A DNA stretch of 64,000 nucleotides from Vibrio pomeroyi. GTDB lineage: Bacteria > Pseudomonadota > Gammaproteobacteria > Enterobacterales > Vibrionaceae. The position numbers and the translations under genes are program-made. Of this stretch, positions 8,604-18,600 are shown piece by piece. Below the pieces are notes generated by a model, which was given only the letters and a program-made list of their open reading frames with translations, ran no database searches and had not been told where the DNA came from. Location: positions 124,001-188,000 of the forward strand of contig CP090855.1 of NCBI GenBank assembly GCA_041879425.1. Direction: 5' to 3'. Within the stretch, counting starts at the first letter, position 1, and each line of letters opens with the position of its first letter.

Positions 8604-9827
8604 TTAGCCTAAAGACGGTAATAACCCTACTGATATAAGGATTTGAATCGCAATGATAAATACGCCAACACTACCCGCTAAAAATAGCGCTTTGCTTCCG
8701 CCCAATACTTGATAAGTCGCTTCTGTACCTTGAGCTTTTACTGAAAAATCAGTGTAGCGAACTTTGTATACCATTACGGTAGGTAGAAGAATCGCTAGTA
8801 CTGAAAGTGCAATTGCAGCATAGCCCAGCGCCATGATGAAACCTTGTGGGTAAAACAGGGCGAAGCCTAAAGGCGGTAAGAAGGTGATAACAGCGGTTTT
8901 AACGCGCTTTGCACTGCCTAGTTTTTTGCTGAGAGAGTCACCCATAAATTCGAATAGACCTAAGCTCACGCCAATAAATGAGGTAAGAAGTGCAAGGTCA
9001 GCGAACACACCAACAATCACGCTTAGATTTGATTGATGAACGGTTTGCGAAAGCGAAACTAAAAGCGCGCCCAAGCTTGTGTCTGACAACAGTTGTTCTT
9101 GGCTGACTACGCCCAAAGTAACGCTCTGCCAGAATACGTAGATAACCAGAGGTAGTGCAGAACCAACAATCATTACTTTGCGCAGAGAGCGAACGTCGCC
9201 ATCAAGGTATCGTACTATCGATGGGATGCTGCCGTGGAAACCGAAAGAGGTGAACACAACCGGGATAGCCGCAACAATCAGACCTTGTTGTAAAGGCATG
9301 CTCAGCAAGTATTGAGAAGTGATATTAGGCGCTAGGAAGCTCAGTACCAGAACCATCGCAACCAGCTTTAAGCCAAATAAAACTCGGTTAACTTTATCGA
9401 CACTGTGTGTACCAATCGTCACAACGCCTGCAACCAACAGGGTGAATAGAAGGGTCGTGATTTGGCCATTGAGTTCAATGCCCGCGATATCCGAAATACG
9501 TTGGTTAAACTGAGCGCCACCGCCCGCGATGTATGCAGCACATAAAGCGTAAAATAGAAACATCACTGCGAAGCTCGCAATCCATTTTCCTTTCGTCCCT
9601 AAAATTGTGTGAGCTAAAGTGTGTAGGGTTGCATCAGATTCTGCGAATTGGTGAAGCTCTACCATTAACAGCGCAGTGAATGCCATTAAAGCCCACAAAC
9701 CAAGCATTAAGAAAAGTGAAGTTGAAAAGCCAATACCTGCAGAAGCAAGTGGAAGAGCGAGCATGCCAGCACCAATCGTTGTGCCTGCAATGATCAAAGT
9801 ACTACCAAAAACCTTTGATTTATTCAT
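8604..9827 (-). CDS. tyrP: Tyrosine-specific transport protein
   Basis: A 407-residue inner-membrane permease of the HAAAP family with about 11 membrane helices. It resembles E. coli TyrP closely along its length, including GSTLIIAGTTIGAGMLALPL at the N-terminus, IPVVFTSFGFHGSIPSIV in the middle and ALFYPQGFIMALGYA late. It imports tyrosine with protons. The upstream region has a perfect TyrR box, which supports the tyrP assignment over the related mtr/tnaB. Confidence 0.9.
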   Translation of the reverse strand: MNKSKVFGSTLIIAGTTIGAGMLALPLASAGIGFSTSLFLMLGLWALMAFTALLMVELHQFAESDATLHTLAHTILGTKGKWIASFAVMFLFYALCAAYIAGGGAQFNQRISDIAGIELNGQITTLLFTLLVAGVVTIGTHSVDKVNRVLFGLKLVAMVLVLSFLAPNITSQYLLSMPLQQGLIVAAIPVVFTSFGFHGSIPSIVRYLDGDVRSLRKVMIVGSALPLVIYVFWQSVTLGVVSQEQLLSDTSLGALLVSLSQTVHQSNLSVIVGVFADLALLTSFIGVSLGLFEFMGDSLSKKLGSAKRVKTAVITFLPPLGFALFYPQGFIMALGYAAIALSVLAILLPTVMVYKVRYTDFSVKAQGTEATYQVLGGSKALFLAGSVGVFIIAIQILISVGLLPSLG

Positions 9828-9952
9828 TGTATATAATTCTTTACGTTAGGGTGTGTTTTCATTGTAATTCTTCTAGCTTAAGCGCATAAACCCAAAGAAT
9901 ATCTCGATTTTGAAGTATTCTGATTGAGTTTAATTCCAAATGCAATATCTAA

Positions 9953-9989
9953 TGTAATTAAAAATATCCACTGTAAATATTAATTTACA
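9953..9989 (-). promoter_or_regulatory. TyrR boxes upstream of tyrP (strong plus weak)
   Basis: TGTAAATATTAATTTACA at 9972-9989 matches the TyrR consensus TGTAAAN6TTTACA perfectly. A weaker half-matching box, TGTAAT-N6-TATCCA, lies next to it at 9953-9970. A strong/weak pair is the known arrangement at TyrR-controlled promoters such as E. coli tyrP. The boxes lie 126-162 bp upstream of the tyrP start codon. Confidence 0.82.
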
Positions 9990-10020
9990 TGCGTTTTAGA
10001 GTTAGGTGCTGAAAAGGGCG

Positions 10021-10036
10021 AAGCAAACGTTTGACC
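10021..10036. promoter_or_regulatory. Possible LacI-family (PurR-like) operator
   Basis: AAGCAAACGTTTGACC holds the palindromic core CAAACGTTTG of PurR-type operators but matches the flanks poorly. It lies in the 447-bp gap between tyrP and a 42-codon gene. No purine gene is adjacent, so the assignment is weak. The rest of the gap (9828-10274) holds the TyrR boxes and no other feature I can support. Confidence 0.3.
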
Positions 10037-10274
10037 ATGATCTGCTTCAAAATTTGTAGAGTAATTTGTTGTACTTGGTGTAAGGTGGCAGTACATATGT
10101 CGTTCGCGTATACCCCTTTAACGTAAACAAGCGTTAATGATCGCGAGTAGCTTCAAGCTATAAATATGGAATGGGTAGAGTAGAGTGCGTTCATCAAAGT
10201 GACATAATATAAGTCCAATATGGTGCACTAGTTAACAGGACATCATGTCCACACCAAGGAATAGAGGGGGCACA

Positions 10275-10403
10275 ATGAGTGACCAATCTTATAATGACGA
10301 AAGTCTTGAGTTGTTAGATGCTATGGAAATTGGCATTGATTTGTCTGACTATGAGCAGACAGTTAAGCAATTAGCAGAAGAGCTTTTCAAATCTTCTAAC
10401 TAG
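10275..10403 (+). CDS. Small acidic protein, 42 residues
   Basis: A 42-codon reading frame begins at ATG 10275 with a strong GAGGGG ribosome binding site about 5 bp upstream. The product is very acidic and probably helical (SLELLDAMEIGIDLSDYEQ, then TVKQLAEELFKSSN), with no membrane segment or cysteines. I do not recognise it. The good start signal and coding-like composition support a true small gene rather than chance. Confidence 0.6.
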   Translation: MSDQSYNDESLELLDAMEIGIDLSDYEQTVKQLAEELFKSSN

Positions 10404-10501
10404 GGTTTTCCTTAGTTAAGATTTTAGAGTTCAATGTTCTCAAATTAGACAATTCTTAGACTGAGCAAATCTCATTCGCTCACACGTCATACCAAAACTA
10501 T

Positions 10502-10571
10502 CCTCATTAAAGTTCGCGAAGATAAACGAGTACGTTTACCATGTTACTTAGTTCTCGATACTTTAATGAGG
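10502..10571 (+). promoter_or_regulatory. Long-range hairpin masking the acpH ribosome binding site
   Basis: CCTCATTAAAGT (10502-10513) and ACTTTAATGAGG (10560-10571) are perfect 12-bp inverted repeats with a 46-base loop. The right arm holds the GAGG ribosome binding site of acpH, 4 bp before its ATG. In RNA the site would be paired, so the structure could limit translation. The repeat is seen directly; regulation is inferred. Confidence 0.6.
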
Positions 10572-10575
10572 TTCA

Positions 10576-11187
10576 ATGAACTTTCTCGCACACCTTCACA
10601 TCGCTCAGCACTGTAATAGCAACTTAGCAGGTAACCTGTTAGGTGACTTCGTTAAAGGCGACCCAAATAAACATTACTCAGACTCACTTTCTGATGGCAT
10701 TCGACTTCATCGATTTGTCGATAGCTATACTGACCGACATGATGTGTCTCGTTCAGCAAAATCTCTCTTTTCAGATCAAACAAAGCGCTTTGCGCCTATT
10801 GCACTCGATGTATTTTGGGATCATTGCTTGGCTAATCATTGGGCTCAGTTCTCGACGCAATCACTTGAGCATTTTTGCTCCGACAGCCATCAGCAAATCT
10901 TTGAGCACCAAGAGCCACATTGGCCTGAGCACTTTATTACTGTTCACCAGAAAATGGCTGAACAGAGGTGGTTAGAGAGCTATCAAGAGATGTCATCCAT
11001 AGAAATGGTATTGCAACGAATGGCTTTGAGACGGCCAAAGCTTGGCATGCTTAAATCTTGCTATGACGACCTAGAATATCACTATGATACGTTGCAGTGT
11101 CACTTTAATGAGCTGTATCCCAGTGTTTTAGAAGAAGCAAACCAATTTAATGCGCTTCAATTGAAGAAAAATCAAAAGGAAAGGTAA
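10576..11187 (+). CDS. acpH: Acyl-carrier-protein phosphodiesterase
   Basis: This 203-residue enzyme removes the 4'-phosphopantetheine arm from holo-ACP. It matches E. coli AcpH (YajB): MNFLAHLHIA at the start, SNLAGNLLGDFVKG, the LHRFVDSYTD segment with HD-type metal ligands, and APIALDVFWDHCLANHW. Length is normal. The start codon is fixed by the conserved MNFLAHLH. It lies just upstream of a DEAD-box helicase gene, separated by 57 bp. A hairpin covers its ribosome binding site. Confidence 0.88.
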   Translation: MNFLAHLHIAQHCNSNLAGNLLGDFVKGDPNKHYSDSLSDGIRLHRFVDSYTDRHDVSRSAKSLFSDQTKRFAPIALDVFWDHCLANHWAQFSTQSLEHFCSDSHQQIFEHQEPHWPEHFITVHQKMAEQRWLESYQEMSSIEMVLQRMALRRPKLGMLKSCYDDLEYHYDTLQCHFNELYPSVLEEANQFNALQLKKNQKER

Positions 11188-11244
11188 ACAGCGTAATGCA
11201 GGTTTGCTACAATCCGCGCCTATTTAATCTTTGAGCATCATACT

Positions 11245-12516
11245 ATGTCTGAATCTACTAAATCTTTTAACCAACTAGGATTGTCTGAGCACCTTCTTGC
11301 TACGCTATCAGAGCTTAATTTTACGGCTCCAACCAGTGTTCAAGAACAAGCGATTCCATTGGTATTAGAAGGCAAAGACGTATTGGCTGGTGCTCAAACA
11401 GGTACGGGTAAAACGGCTGCGTTTGGTTTACCGATTATCCAAAGATTAATCGAAACTAAAGACAACGTGATTCCAAACCCTAAGTTAGTTCGTGCATTGG
11501 TATTAGTACCAACACGTGAACTGGCGCAGCAGGTGTTTGATAACCTCACTAGCTACGCGAAGGGCACTGACATTAAAGTGGTTGTGGCGTACGGCGGTGT
11601 GAGCATGAAGGTTCAAACCGACAAATTACGTGGTGGCGCAGATATCTTAGTCGCGACACCTGGCCGTTTGATTGACCACATGTTCACTAAGAACATCATG
11701 TTAAGCCAAACAGAAGTGTTGGTATTGGATGAAGCTGACCGCATGTTAGACATGGGCTTTATGCCAGACATCAAACGCATTCTTTCGCGTATGAATGAAG
11801 TTCGCCAAACCTTGTTCTTCTCGGCAACGTTCGATACCAAAATCAAAGCGATAGCGTACCGCATGATGAAGTCGCCAAGTGAAATTCAAGTGACGCCGAA
11901 AAACAGCACAGCCGACACTGTGACTCAAATGGTTTATCCGGTTGATAAATCGCGTAAGAGTGAGCTCCTGGCTTACTTAATCGGTTCAAAGAACTGGCAA
12001 CAAGTATTGGTGTTCACTAAAACTAAGCAGGGTACCGATGAGCTAGTAAAAGAGCTTAAACTAGACGGCATTAAAGCGGCTTCAATTAATGGCGATAAGA
12101 GTCAAGGTGCGCGCCAAAAAGCACTGGACGATTTCAAATCAGGCAAGGTGCGAGCGTTGATTGCAACGGACGTTGCAGCGCGTGGTATCGATATTCAGCA
12201 GCTGGAACAAGTTGTGAACTACGATATGCCATTTAAAGCGGAAGACTACGTTCACCGTATTGGTCGTACAGGTCGTGCAGGTAACAGCGGTTTAGCGATT
12301 TCATTGATGAGCCAAGACGAAGCTTACCTATTAGGCGACATTGAACGACTACTGGATACGCGCTTGCCGCAAGAGTGGTTAGATGGCTTCGAACCAAGCC
12401 TTGAAAAAGACCTTGCACCTGACCGCAGTGGTCGTAGCAAGAGTCGCTCGTCAGAAAAACGTAAGATGAAAGCGAAGCTTAAGATCCACCAAAATCGTGG
12501 TAAAGCTCGTCGCTAA
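11245..12516 (+). CDS. DEAD-box ATP-dependent RNA helicase, RhlE-like
   Basis: A 423-residue RNA helicase with all core motifs: Q motif, AQTGTGKT (motif I), PTRELA, DEAD within VLDEADRMLD, SAT, and HRIGRTGRAG (motif VI). A short basic, Ser/Arg/Lys-rich tail (RSGRSKSRSSEKRK onward) probably binds RNA. It is close to the RhlE/SrmB group, but the exact paralogue cannot be fixed from sequence alone. A second DEAD-box gene of similar size lies at 34220. A strong terminator follows. Confidence 0.9.
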   Translation: MSESTKSFNQLGLSEHLLATLSELNFTAPTSVQEQAIPLVLEGKDVLAGAQTGTGKTAAFGLPIIQRLIETKDNVIPNPKLVRALVLVPTRELAQQVFDNLTSYAKGTDIKVVVAYGGVSMKVQTDKLRGGADILVATPGRLIDHMFTKNIMLSQTEVLVLDEADRMLDMGFMPDIKRILSRMNEVRQTLFFSATFDTKIKAIAYRMMKSPSEIQVTPKNSTADTVTQMVYPVDKSRKSELLAYLIGSKNWQQVLVFTKTKQGTDELVKELKLDGIKAASINGDKSQGARQKALDDFKSGKVRALIATDVAARGIDIQQLEQVVNYDMPFKAEDYVHRIGRTGRAGNSGLAISLMSQDEAYLLGDIERLLDTRLPQEWLDGFEPSLEKDLAPDRSGRSKSRSSEKRKMKAKLKIHQNRGKARR

Positions 12517-12555
12517 TCAGCCAGCTTAAAAAGCTCGTTTAAAGAGCTCTATATA

Positions 12556-12596
12556 AACGCGCCGTTACAGCTAGTTCTGTAACGGCGCGTTTTTTA
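12556..12596 (+). terminator. Strong terminator of the DEAD-box gene
   Basis: A perfect 15-bp stem (AACGCGCCGTTACAG and its complement) with a six-base loop is followed by a T tract. It lies 40 bp beyond the helicase stop codon and is one of the strongest terminators in the window. Confidence 0.92.
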
Positions 12597-12624
12597 TCAA
12601 GCTAATTAACTTCGTAATAGGCTA

Positions 12625-13380
12625 TCAGGATTTGTGATGTTCAGGATTACACTTCCATTCACATGGTACTTCATAAATCAGTTCTTCTAAGCAACTAGGG
12701 TTAAGCACCCACTCATCATCAATAGCAAATTGATTGGCCATTTGTTTGTTGAACATCTGCCAGTGCTTCATTAGAGCCTCTTCAGCCGTTGCCTCCATGT
12801 CACCTTCGTTCCAAGTACTTTCCATGAAGGGAGTCAGGCAGACAGCCCCGTTAGCGAACATGATCATTTGCCATTTTATTTCATAAATATTAACGGCTTT
12901 TTCTGGATTAGCTTTGTTGTATTGGTCAGCAAGCATGTTGATCTCGTATTCAAGGTCACCGACGTTGTCGATAAAGTAATCAACGAGGTTGTCTTCTTGA
13001 CGTACAGAATCCGAGAGAAGTTGCATTGGTCTACGTGAATGAATCATGTTGGTGAACAGACGCATGGCAAACAAATAAATCGAAATATTCGGTGCAACGC
13101 CTTTTGGCAATTCCTGCATAATTTTACTGATGTAAGATTGAAAATACACGTGTAAACAGTCACTTATTGCATGCCATATCTTTTCTTTGCTACCGAAATG
13201 GTGGCGAATAAGGCTATGCGACACGCCTGCTTTTTCGCTGATATTACGTAATGAAACACGTTCATAACCGGAGTCGCAAAACATCTCTGCGGCAACCGCC
13301 ATAATTTGAAATCGAGTCTCTTCAGCGTCTTTCGCGCTTCTTCTACCTTGTTTCTTTTCAGTCATCTTCATTTCACACAT
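12625..13380 (-). CDS. TetR-family regulator, divergent from an RND pump operon
   Basis: The 251-residue protein has an N-terminal TetR DNA-binding domain at about 20-70 (ETRFQIMAVAAEMFCDSGYE, SLRNISEKAGVSHSLIRHHF) and a C-terminal ligand/dimer domain with no recognised ligand. It is divergent from a two-adaptor RND efflux operon and very probably represses it and itself from the shared 141-bp gap, which contains inverted repeats. The start at 13380 has AGGT close by; an ATG at codon 6 is also possible. Confidence 0.87.
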   Translation of the reverse strand: MCEMKMTEKKQGRRSAKDAEETRFQIMAVAAEMFCDSGYERVSLRNISEKAGVSHSLIRHHFGSKEKIWHAISDCLHVYFQSYISKIMQELPKGVAPNISIYLFAMRLFTNMIHSRRPMQLLSDSVRQEDNLVDYFIDNVGDLEYEINMLADQYNKANPEKAVNIYEIKWQMIMFANGAVCLTPFMESTWNEGDMEATAEEALMKHWQMFNKQMANQFAIDDEWVLNPSCLEELIYEVPCEWKCNPEHHKS

Positions 13381-13424
13381 TTACCTGATTACCACATTCT
13401 ACACTGTTTTTACTGAAATAAAAA

Positions 13425-13492
13425 ATACTGCACAGGTGGAAAGTAAAGCTTGTGCAATCTAAAATTTTCAATATACTGCCCACCTGTGTAAT
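13425..13492. promoter_or_regulatory. Candidate TetR operators between regulator and efflux operon
   Basis: CACAGGTGG (13431-13439) and CCACCTGTG (13480-13488) form a perfect 9-bp inverted repeat, each preceded by ACTGC/ACTGC-like bases. The first copy also pairs with TGTGCA at 13451-13456. These elements lie in the divergent promoter region and are the best candidates for the TetR-family binding sites. Confidence 0.5.
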
Positions 13493-13521
13493 AAATCATA
13501 ATAATTAAATGGAGAAGCATC

Positions 13522-14610
13522 ATGCAATCCAAGTTGTCTATTCAAGCCAAGACGAGTAAGCAGATAGGCGTGGCGTTTGCCGCACTATTACTCGCAGGCT
13601 CTTTGACCGGATGTAATAAGGTTCAGTCAGAAGAAACCGTTCAAGTTGTTAAGCCAGTAAAGCTGTTTGAGATCCCTCAACAGACAGATATTGAGCTTGA
13701 TAGTTTTATCGCAAAAGTGGATGCGACCGACCGTGCTGCACTTTCTTTCAATGTGGGTGGAGATATTGAAACTTTCTCTGTTCGCATGGGACAAGAAGTG
13801 AAGAAAGGGCAAGTGCTAGCCGTGTTAGATGCGACGGATTACCGTATTGCAGTTGATGCAGCACAAGCAAAATTTGATCTGGCGAACAGCCAATACAAGC
13901 AAGCGTCTGAGTTGTACTCGAAGAAGCTTGTGAGCACGGATTACTACGACCAAGCCGTAAACACCTTTACTGCCGCTGAAGTTGAGTTGGACCAAGCAAA
14001 AACAAACCTTGGTTACACCACATTAGTTGCTCCATTCGATGGTGTGGTATCGATGGTGTTTGGTAAGCAATATCAATTGATCGCAGAAAAGCAGCCGGTA
14101 CTTAACATTTTGAACCACAGCGAAATGGATGTGACTTTCTCTATTCCGGTATCAAAGCTTGAAGATCGTTCAATTCAAGACCTAACAAGCTCAAACATGT
14201 GGGTTGTGATGGATAGCCACCGCGGCATTCGTATCCCAACACGCTTTAAAGAGATCTCAACGCAACCAGACGAAGACACCAACAGTTATCAAGCGGTTGT
14301 GTCTATCGAAAAGCCTGAAGACATCAATCTGCTTTCTGGCATGACAGCGCAAGTGGAAGTTCAGAAAAACAGATCGGACTACGGCATCGGTATTGTTGAT
14401 TCTGCTTGGTTAAGCAAAGACGCAGACCACGGTGAACTGTGGCGCTACAACCCAGAGTCGCAATTGATTTCTAAAGTACAAGTTACCCTTGATGAACAAG
14501 GCAAGGTGATCGATGGCCTATCTTCTGGCGACCTAATCGTAGAGGCAGGTGTAGATGTGTTATCAGATGGACAGCAAGTAAAAGCTTGGTTACGTGAGGG
14601 CGGTATTTAA
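13522..14610 (+). CDS. RND efflux adaptor (membrane fusion protein), first of two
   Basis: A 362-residue periplasmic adaptor lipoprotein (lipobox LTGC, Cys near residue 33) of the HlyD/AcrA type. It has the barrel-sandwich/lipoyl half-motif (DATDRAALSFNVGGDIETF, GQEVKKGQVLAVLD), a short helical hairpin, and the returning half APFDGVVSMVF. Its stop overlaps the start of a second adaptor gene. Two adaptors before one pump gene is the layout of V. cholerae VexIJK and P. aeruginosa TriABC. Confidence 0.9.
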   Translation: MQSKLSIQAKTSKQIGVAFAALLLAGSLTGCNKVQSEETVQVVKPVKLFEIPQQTDIELDSFIAKVDATDRAALSFNVGGDIETFSVRMGQEVKKGQVLAVLDATDYRIAVDAAQAKFDLANSQYKQASELYSKKLVSTDYYDQAVNTFTAAEVELDQAKTNLGYTTLVAPFDGVVSMVFGKQYQLIAEKQPVLNILNHSEMDVTFSIPVSKLEDRSIQDLTSSNMWVVMDSHRGIRIPTRFKEISTQPDEDTNSYQAVVSIEKPEDINLLSGMTAQVEVQKNRSDYGIGIVDSAWLSKDADHGELWRYNPESQLISKVQVTLDEQGKVIDGLSSGDLIVEAGVDVLSDGQQVKAWLREGGI

Positions 14611-15665
14611 TGAACCTTTCCAAATTATCAGTTGTGGTTGCATCTGCGTTATTACTTCAAGCTTGTAATAACGAAGCAGACCACCGTGAACAACCTTCAC
14701 TTTTGGTTTCAACCTTTGAAGTTGGCGCACCACTTACTGATCAATTCAGAAGTTTTAATGGACAGGTGATGCCGGCAGAACTGACACCGTTGGCATTCAA
14801 GCTTGCTGGTGAGATTCAGCAAGTATTGGTTGAAGCGGGTGACAAAGTCGAAAAAGGTCAGCTACTGGCGACCCTAGACAACGCGACATACAAACAAGAT
14901 CTAACGGATGCTCAATCTCAGTTTGAATTGGCGAGCAAGCAACTGTCTCGCGGTACTGAGATGTTTGGTAGCAAGATGTTGTCGCAATCTGAACACGACC
15001 AGCTAACGGCTAACTACAAGTTGGCATCGGCTAATTTGGCTGCGGCACAACGCAAGCTGAGCTACACAGAGTTGCTAGCACCATTTTCAGGCACGGTTTC
15101 AACCGTTGATAAGCAGCGGTTTGAAAACACGACACCGGGTGAAACGCTCCTTAGCTTGTATCAGAACGATAAGGTCTACGTACGAATCCAAGTATCCGAT
15201 TCGATCTTAGCGTCGATCAGCCCTGACATGCGTTCAAGTAGCTACCGTCCCGAAGCGACCTTTGGGGGTCACTCTGGAGAATATCCTCTGACGTATCTAG
15301 AGCACACCAGTGAACTGCACCCACAATCTCGCACTTACGAGTTTTGGATGCAAATGCAACAACCTGAAAGTGAAATTCTGCCGGGTACGAGCGTTACAGT
15401 AAATGTCGACATGGCAAAAGCAGGCCTAAGTGATGTTCAAGGCTACCAGTTACCAATGACGACGCTACAAGCAGGCGCTGAAGCGAACCAATTTTACGTG
15501 TGGAAAATGGAAGATGGCCAAGCATTCAAAAGCGAAGTGGAAGTCGACAAGATCAGCGGCCAAGGTGCACTTATCGCTCATGGTGTTGAGCAAGGTGAGC
15601 TACTCGTAAATTCGAATCTAAGAAAACTCCGTGACGGAATCCAATTGTCAGGAAAAGCAGAATGA
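14610..15665 (+). CDS. RND efflux adaptor, second of two
   Basis: A 351-residue adaptor lipoprotein (lipobox LLQAC). It carries the same lipoyl halves as the first (LAFKLAGEIQQVLVEAGDKV with EKGQLLATLD, later LLAPFSGTVSTV) but is clearly diverged. It starts at the last base of the preceding gene's stop codon and overlaps the pump gene start by 4 bp, so the three are translationally coupled. In TriABC-type pumps both adaptors are needed and form a mixed hexamer; by analogy that is expected here. Confidence 0.9.
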   Translation: MNLSKLSVVVASALLLQACNNEADHREQPSLLVSTFEVGAPLTDQFRSFNGQVMPAELTPLAFKLAGEIQQVLVEAGDKVEKGQLLATLDNATYKQDLTDAQSQFELASKQLSRGTEMFGSKMLSQSEHDQLTANYKLASANLAAAQRKLSYTELLAPFSGTVSTVDKQRFENTTPGETLLSLYQNDKVYVRIQVSDSILASISPDMRSSSYRPEATFGGHSGEYPLTYLEHTSELHPQSRTYEFWMQMQQPESEILPGTSVTVNVDMAKAGLSDVQGYQLPMTTLQAGAEANQFYVWKMEDGQAFKSEVEVDKISGQGALIAHGVEQGELLVNSNLRKLRDGIQLSGKAE

Positions 15666-18600
15666 ACATCGCAGAATATTCAATAAAGAACAAAGTAATC
15701 AGCTGGCTGTTTCTAGTCATTTTGGCCATTGGCGGCGTGACGTCTTTTGGTAATCTATCCCGTTTAGAAGACCCAGCTTTTACCATTAAAGATGCAATGA
15801 TTATTTCAACTTACCCTGGCGCTACGTCTATGGAAGTTGAAGAGGAACTGACTTACCCGCTTGAAAAAGAGATAAGACAGCTCCCTTATATCGATAAGAT
15901 CACATCGACCTCATCGAATGGTATGTCTCAAATTATGGTGAGCATGAAGATGGACTACGGACCGGACGAGCTACCGCAAATCTGGGATGAAATGCGCCGT
16001 AAGATCAACGATCTACAGCCAACACTACCAAGTGGTGTGAATTCCGTTCAGATCATTGATGATTTTGGTGATGTATTCGGTGTGATGATCATGCTGACCG
16101 GTGACGGCTACGATTACGTTGAGCTGAAGCAGTACGCAGATTACCTAACGCGCGAAATCGAACTGGTTGACGGAGTCGGTAAAGTAAGCATTGCCGGTGA
16201 CCAACAAGAACAACTGTTTGTTGAGATGTCTCTGGAACGCTTAGCCGCATTGAACCTAGATATGTCGACGGTCACTTCACTGTTAGCACAACAAAACAGT
16301 GTGGTATCGGCAGGCGAGGTGATGCTGAATGGACAAAGCCTAACGATCAAGCCAAACGGCACATTAAGCACGGTTGAAGAGCTAGAAAACCTGATCATTC
16401 ATGGTCGCGATACAGGTAACCTGATTCGCTTGAAAGATGTCGCTGAAGTGACTCGTGGTATTCAAGAAAAGCCGGGCAACGTATTAACGTACAACGGTAA
16501 ACCAGCAATCAACTTAGGTATTGCGTTCTCTTCAGGCGTAAACGTGGTTGAGATTGGTAAAGCACTGGATGCAGAGCTGGATCGCCTAGAAAGCATTAAA
16601 CCAGCGGGTGTAGAACTGAATTACTTCTACAACCAAGCGCAAGAAGTAGACAAATCAGTGGCTGACTTCTTAATCAGCCTAGTTGAAGCGGTAGCGATCG
16701 TTATCATCGTGCTGTTGTTCGCAATGGGCTTGCGTAGTGGTTTGATCATTGGTTTAGTACTGCTACTGACCGTATTTGGTACGTTCATTCTTATGGACTA
16801 CAACGATGTCGAACTGCACCGTATCTCGCTAGGTGCCTTGATCATCGCGCTCGGTATGCTGGTGGACAACGCGATTGTTGTCGTTGAAGGTATTTTGGTT
16901 GGCTTGAAGAAAGGTAAGACCAAGCTTCAAGCAGCAAAAGACATCGTGACACAAACACAATGGCCACTATTGGGTGCGACCATTATCGCTATCACAGCCT
17001 TTGCGCCGATCGGTTTGTCGAAAGACGCAACAGGCGAGTTCATGGGCTCACTGTTCTGGGTACTGTGTTTCTCGTTATTCTTGAGTTGGGTAACGGCGCT
17101 AACACTGACGCCATTCCTTGCTGAAATGTTGCTTAAAGAAGAAGACAAAGTTGATGAGAACGAAGATCCATACAAAGGTATTCTGTTCGTTGTATTCGGT
17201 GCGTCTCTGAAATTTGCATTGCGTTTTAGATGGTTAACTGTTGTCAGCATGATCGTATTGCTCGCCGTGTCTGTTGTTGGTTTTGGTAAGGTGAAGCAAC
17301 AGTTCTTCCCGCCATCAAATACACCAATGTTTTACGTCGACATGTGGATGCCAGAAGGTACGGATGTACGTGAAACGATCAAGCAGACTGAAAAGGTTGA
17401 GAGCTACATTCGTCAGCAAGACGACGTGGAGTTTGTAACTACGACGGTTGGGCAGGGCATGCAACGTTTCGCACTGACATACCAACCAGAGAAAAGTTAC
17501 GAAGCGTACAGCCAGCTACAAGTAAGAACCACTGACCGTGACACCATGTTTAAGGTTTTAGCGGAGTTAGACAAAAACTTAGCGAACGAATTTGAGCAAC
17601 CGACATTCCAGTTCAAACTGATTGAGTTTGGTCCGTCACCGGCTTCAAAGATTGAAGCGCGTATTATCGGTGCTGATCCTCAAGTATTACGTAGCATTGC
17701 AGTTGAAGTCGAAGACGTCTTACTTGCCGATCCAGGCTCACGAAATGTTCGTCACGATTGGCGTGAGCGCACTAAAGAGCTAGTGCCACTGTTTAACGAA
17801 TCAAAGGCACGTCGCCTTGGCATTTCAAAAACTGATTTGTCTGAGACGCTACAAATGGCGTTCGGCGGTTACAACATCGGTTTACTGCGTGATGGTACTC
17901 ATATGTTACCTATCGTGGCGCGTTTACCTGAAGAAGAGCGTTTTGATTTTGAATCACTGAACAATGTGAAGATTTGGAGCCCATCGCTACAAACTTACAT
18001 CCCGGTTGAGCAAGTGATTGATGGTGTAGAGCTTCAATGGTCTGAGCCACTGATTCAGCGTCGCGACAGAAAACGTACGCTAACGGTATTGGCTGACCAC
18101 GATGTTCTTGGTAATGAGACGCCAGCGAGTCTGTTTGCTCGTGTGAAACCAAAGGTAGAAGCATTAGATTTACCAGAAGGCTACAGCATTAGCTGGGGCG
18201 GTGAGTACGAAAGCTCTAAAGACGCGCAGGAATCTCTGTTTGGTTCACTGCCAATGGGTTACTTGCTGATGTTTATCATCACTATGCTTCTGTTTAACTC
18301 GGTTCGTAAGCCGCTTGTAATTTGGTTTACGGTTCCACTCTCTATCATTGGTGTTTCAATTGGTCTGTTAGGTACCAATATGCCATTCAGCTTCACGGCG
18401 TTCCTAGGCTTGTTGAGTCTAAGCGGCATGATTTTGAAGAACGGTATCGTCCTTCTTGACCAGATCAACAGTGAGCTATCAACAGGTAAAGACCCATACT
18501 TAGCGGTTGTCGACAGTGCGATTAGTCGTGTTCGACCGGTATCTATGGCAGCACTAACGACTATCTTGGGTATGATTCCTTTGGTATTCGATGCATTTTT

